Shown here in pieces: positions 61,461 to 64,000 of a stretch of DNA of 64,000 bases. Source of the DNA: Autumnicola sp041679265 (GTDB taxonomy: Bacteria; Bacteroidota; Bacteroidia; Flavobacteriales; Flavobacteriaceae); NCBI RefSeq assembly GCF_041679265.1, contig NZ_JBGFSM010000007.1, positions 186,001 to 250,000 of the forward strand, in the 5' to 3' direction. The translations under genes and the position numbers were made by a program. The notes under the pieces were generated by a model. The model worked only from the letters and a program-made list of their open reading frames with translations. It was not told the DNA's origin and did no database searches. How positions within the stretch are numbered: the first letter of the stretch is position 1; each line of letters begins with the position of its first letter.

Positions 61461-61754
61461 GTGAAAAAGCTCGTATTCATATTATCATTTATCTTTCTGG
61501 CATTTCTTGCCACCCCAACTCTTGTAGTATGCATAGATAAATCTGTGGATATCTCTGCGGCTTTTAATGTAAACGAAGAGGAGAATTCTTCAAATTATAA
61601 CTTTTTTGAATTCCATTTTCATCAAAATAACCACCACTCCAATTATGAGAGTATTCATTTTCTCCAGGAGCGCAAGGTGGTAGATCATTATTTTGATCAG
61701 GATTACCATAATGTATTTTTGGATGTGATCTCACCGCCTCCAAAGTCGGCGTAA
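61461..61754 (+). CDS. Small His-rich exported protein, unknown
   Basis: 97 residues from GTG 61461 (MKKLVFILSFIFLAFLATPTL when read from a start codon). An N-terminal signal or membrane segment is followed by an acidic/Asn-rich stretch and a His-rich region (HFHQNNHHSNYESIHF and DHYFDQDYHN), ending in SPPPKSA. Small exported proteins with a His/Cys-rich middle and a C-terminal PP tail are common beside metal-transport genes in Bacteroidota, but this one has only one Cys (in the leader). Metal binding is plausible, not shown. A second frame start at 61443 would lie inside the promoter. A palindromic operator-like site controls it. Confidence 0.6.
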   Translation: MKKLVFILSFIFLAFLATPTLVVCIDKSVDISAAFNVNEEENSSNYNFFEFHFHQNNHHSNYESIHFLQERKVVDHYFDQDYHNVFLDVISPPPKSA

Positions 61755-61914
61755 TATTCTACTGTTTTAAGGAATTGCTTCATCTGTTTATTTCAAACAG
61801 GCTGCGAGACTATGGCTTTTTTCTCTAAGGAAGCTGCAATTCCACTTTTTCAGGTTTTCATGTTAACATCCCGGCAGGTTTAAAATTAAGCCCTGCTTAT
61901 AAATTGTAGATATT

Positions 61915-63492
61915 ATGTTTAAAAATCTTAATAAAGATTTGCCCGCAAGTATTGTTGTATTTTTTGTAGCTATCCCACTATGCCTGGGAATTGCACTTGC
62001 CAGCGGAGCGCCTCTATTTTCCGGATTAATTGCGGGTATTATAGGTGGGATTGTAGTTGGATCTATTAGTGGCTCAAGCCTTGGGGTGAGCGGTCCTGCG
62101 GCGGGCCTCGCAGCTATTGTGCTTACCGCCATTACCACCCTGGGGTATGAGAATTTATTACTGGCCGTGGTTATTGGAGGGATTATCCAGATTGGTTTTG
62201 GTGCTTTAAAAGCCGGGATTATTGGTTATTATTTCCCATCCTCGGTTATTAAAGGAATGCTTACCGGTATTGGTATTATAATTATCCTGAAGCAAATTCC
62301 TCATTTCTTTGGGTATGATGATGATCCACAGGGCGATTGGGCTTTTTTCCAGGTAGACGGGCAAAATACTTTTTCTGAAATTTTTAATACTGTAAACAGC
62401 ATTAGCCCGGGGGCAACTTTAATCGCACTCATAAGTATGGCTATTCTCGTATTATGGGATGCCGTGCTTACCAAAAAAGCGAAAATCTTCAGACTGGTAC
62501 AGGGGCCGCTGGTGGCAGTTGTAGTAGGAATCTTGTATTATCTGCTTACTGCAGATTCAGGAGTAATGGCTATCTCTCCCGATCATCTGGTGAGTGTCCC
62601 GGTGCCGGACAGTTTTGATTCCTTTATAGGACAATTCACCCTTCCTTCTTTTGAAATGATTGGGACGGTGCAAATTTGGGTTACCGGCTTTACCATTGCA
62701 CTTGTGGCAAGCCTTGAAACGCTGTTGTGCGTGGAAGCCACAGATAAACTGGACCCTCATAAACGAACAACCCCCACCAACCGGGAGCTGTTTGCACAGG
62801 GGAGTGGTAATATCCTTTCAGGTTTAATTGGGGGGCTGCCCATAACCCAGGTAATTGTTAGGAGTTCTGCAAATATCCAGTCCGGCGGGCAGACTAAAAT
62901 GTCTGCAATTCTTCATGGGTTTTTGCTGTTAATTTCCGTGATCATCATCCCGAATATCCTCAATTTTATTCCGCTTTCGGTATTAGCTGCTATTTTATTC
63001 CTCGTAGGTTACAAGCTTGCCAAACCGGCATTGTTTATACAGATGTACAGGGACGGATGGAAGCAGTTTGTCCCCTTTATAGTGACCATTTTGGGAATTG
63101 TATTTGGAGATTTGCTTGTAGGTATAAGTTTAGGATTGATTGTAGGAATTGTGGTTATCCTGATTAAATCTTACCAGAACTCCTTTTTCCTTCATATTGA
63201 ACATGAGGATAACGGGAACAAAACCGTGAAGATGACTTTAGCTGAAGAAGTTACTTTTATCAATAAAGGAGCAATTATCAAAGAGCTGAATAATCTTGAA
63301 GACGATTCTGTACTGGTTTTAGATGTTAGTAATTCCAAATATCTCGATAGCGATATTATTGAAATTCTTGATGACTTTAAGGTCAAGGCGGCTGAAAAAA
63401 ATATCAGCATTAAAATAATTTCTGAAAGAGGTGTTGTAGAAAATCCGGAGAGTTATCGTGAGTTTTTTGCTTTAGAGAAGAAACCGGCATAA
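61915..63492 (+). CDS. SulP family anion transporter with STAS domain
   Basis: 525 residues. Begins FKNLNKDLPASIVVFFVAIP, the SulP entry, with about 11-12 membrane segments up to residue 420, including GVSGPAAGLAAIVLTAI and LTGIGIIIILKQIPHFF, and the SulP block GNILSGLIGGLPITQVIVRS near 300. The C-terminal STAS domain (about 435-525) carries VLVLDVSNSKYLDSDIIEIL; the position equal to the phosphorylated Ser of anti-sigma factor antagonists is Asp-Ser here. The following beta-carbonic anhydrase gene (117 bp) suggests bicarbonate rather than sulfate transport. The 160-bp gap upstream holds a short hairpin (CTGTTT/AAACAG at 61784-61800) but no clear promoter. Confidence 0.9.
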   Translation: MFKNLNKDLPASIVVFFVAIPLCLGIALASGAPLFSGLIAGIIGGIVVGSISGSSLGVSGPAAGLAAIVLTAITTLGYENLLLAVVIGGIIQIGFGALKAGIIGYYFPSSVIKGMLTGIGIIIILKQIPHFFGYDDDPQGDWAFFQVDGQNTFSEIFNTVNSISPGATLIALISMAILVLWDAVLTKKAKIFRLVQGPLVAVVVGILYYLLTADSGVMAISPDHLVSVPVPDSFDSFIGQFTLPSFEMIGTVQIWVTGFTIALVASLETLLCVEATDKLDPHKRTTPTNRELFAQGSGNILSGLIGGLPITQVIVRSSANIQSGGQTKMSAILHGFLLLISVIIIPNILNFIPLSVLAAILFLVGYKLAKPALFIQMYRDGWKQFVPFIVTILGIVFGDLLVGISLGLIVGIVVILIKSYQNSFFLHIEHEDNGNKTVKMTLAEEVTFINKGAIIKELNNLEDDSVLVLDVSNSKYLDSDIIEILDDFKVKAAEKNISIKIISERGVVENPESYREFFALEKKPA

Positions 63493-63609
63493 ATTTGATG
63501 AACAGGCGAAAAAAAGATGAAGGCTAAGATATTATTCTTTAACTTTTGAAGCCTTTTAAATACATTTAATTAACCCTATTATTGAAAGTAACCATAATAA
63601 GAAAAAGAG

Positions 63610-64000
63610 ATGCAAAAAGATAGTTTTTACAAACAGCTTATAGATAATAACAAAGGTTGGGTTGAAGAGCAACTGGCCAAGGATCCTGAATATTTCGAAA
63701 AACTTGCCAAAGGGCAGCAACCTCCCGTTTTATGGATTGGATGCGCCGATAGCCGTGTGCCTGCAAACCAGATTATTGGGGCACAGCCGGGCGAGGTTTT
63801 TGTTCATAGAAATATTGCCAATATGGTAATACATTCTGATATGAATATGCTTAGCGTACTGGATTATGCCGTTAACGCTTTAAAAGTGAAGCACGTTATT
63901 GTCTGCGGCCATTATGGTTGCGGCGGGGTACAGGCAGCCATGAAAAACAGCTCTATAGGAATTATAGATAACTGGGTTCGGCATATAAAAGATGTGTACA
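63610..64000 (+). CDS. Beta-class carbonic anhydrase, cut by window end
   Basis: ATG at 63610, open to the last base: 130 residues visible, of about 200-220 in the family. It reversibly hydrates CO2 to bicarbonate with a Zn2+ ion. The active-site motifs are present: VLWIGCADSRVPANQI (Cys and Asp-Arg dyad, near 45) and VIVCGHYGCGGVQAAM (His and Cys ligands, near 98-101). Together with the SulP transporter it forms a likely bicarbonate-handling pair. The 117-bp gap before it contains no more than the near-match TAACTTTT at 63540. No stop is visible, so the C-terminus is unknown. Confidence 0.93.
   Translation, partial: MQKDSFYKQLIDNNKGWVEEQLAKDPEYFEKLAKGQQPPVLWIGCADSRVPANQIIGAQPGEVFVHRNIANMVIHSDMNMLSVLDYAVNALKVKHVIVCGHYGCGGVQAAMKNSSIGIIDNWVRHIKDVY

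Overview
The window looks like chromosome of a Bacteroidota species, most likely a (marine-type) Flavobacteriaceae. The evidence is: SusC/RagA-style TonB-dependent receptors with a carboxypeptidase-regulatory N-domain; many exported lipoproteins; a complete Bat/MoxR aerotolerance operon; a SUF operon followed by DUF59, DUF2480 and DUF3078 genes; a three-gene succinate dehydrogenase with one five-helix cytochrome b subunit; and promoters of the Bacteroidota type (TTG, 18-21 bp, TAnnTTTG). The genus is not decidable by eye. No rRNA, tRNA, IS element, phage or CRISPR was seen. Most of the window is ordinary core genome.

Layout. 1-2802: end of an M23 peptidase gene and pgi. 2992-15895: an accessory outer-membrane block with two TonB-dependent receptors, a lipoprotein built from six copies of an unnamed repeat, an Ig-repeat endonuclease I lipoprotein, a secreted EEP-family nuclease/phosphatase, a DUF5689/choice-of-anchor-J lipoprotein and a 650-bp array of hairpin repeats. 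I infer a system for extracellular nucleic-acid or phosphate scavenging. 16008-26751: an orphan antitoxin-like gene, DUF389 permease, mfd, a DoxX/SDR/flavoprotein operon, TspO-like protein, pdeM and a methionine-type aminotransferase. 26831-30327: sdhCAB on the minus strand with a recognisable promoter and terminator. 30603-38307: cbpA/cbpM-like chaperone pair, a large BNR-repeat secreted protein, aminopeptidase P, an alpha/beta hydrolase broken by one base, a small zinc-ribbon-like protein and thiL.

38545-46970: SUF iron-sulfur operon in the order sufA, four-helix-bundle gene, sufB, lipoprotein gene, sufC, sufD, sufS, sufE, DUF59 (sufT-like), DUF2480, DUF3078. Two genes with no known Fe-S role are embedded in it. 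47144-51113 (minus): acyl-ACP desaturase, a PPP-type phosphatase paired with an AlbA_2 (Schlafen-like) protein, and an SDR. 51274-52083: DUF4382 lipoprotein. 52225-61380: moxR, DUF58, BatD-like, batA, batB, batC, batD, batE. 61419-64000: a small His-rich exported protein behind a palindromic operator-like site, a SulP transporter and a beta-carbonic anhydrase cut by the window end, probably a bicarbonate uptake module.

The most interesting points are the nuclease/TonB block with its six-fold repeat lipoprotein, the four-helix-bundle insertion in the SUF operon, the composite hairpin-repeat array, a CxxxxC flavoprotein that has lost the usual His-Glu dyad, the palindrome-controlled small gene, and two promoters placed so close to their start codons that the mRNAs should be (nearly) leaderless. 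None of these is proved to be a new system by sequence alone.
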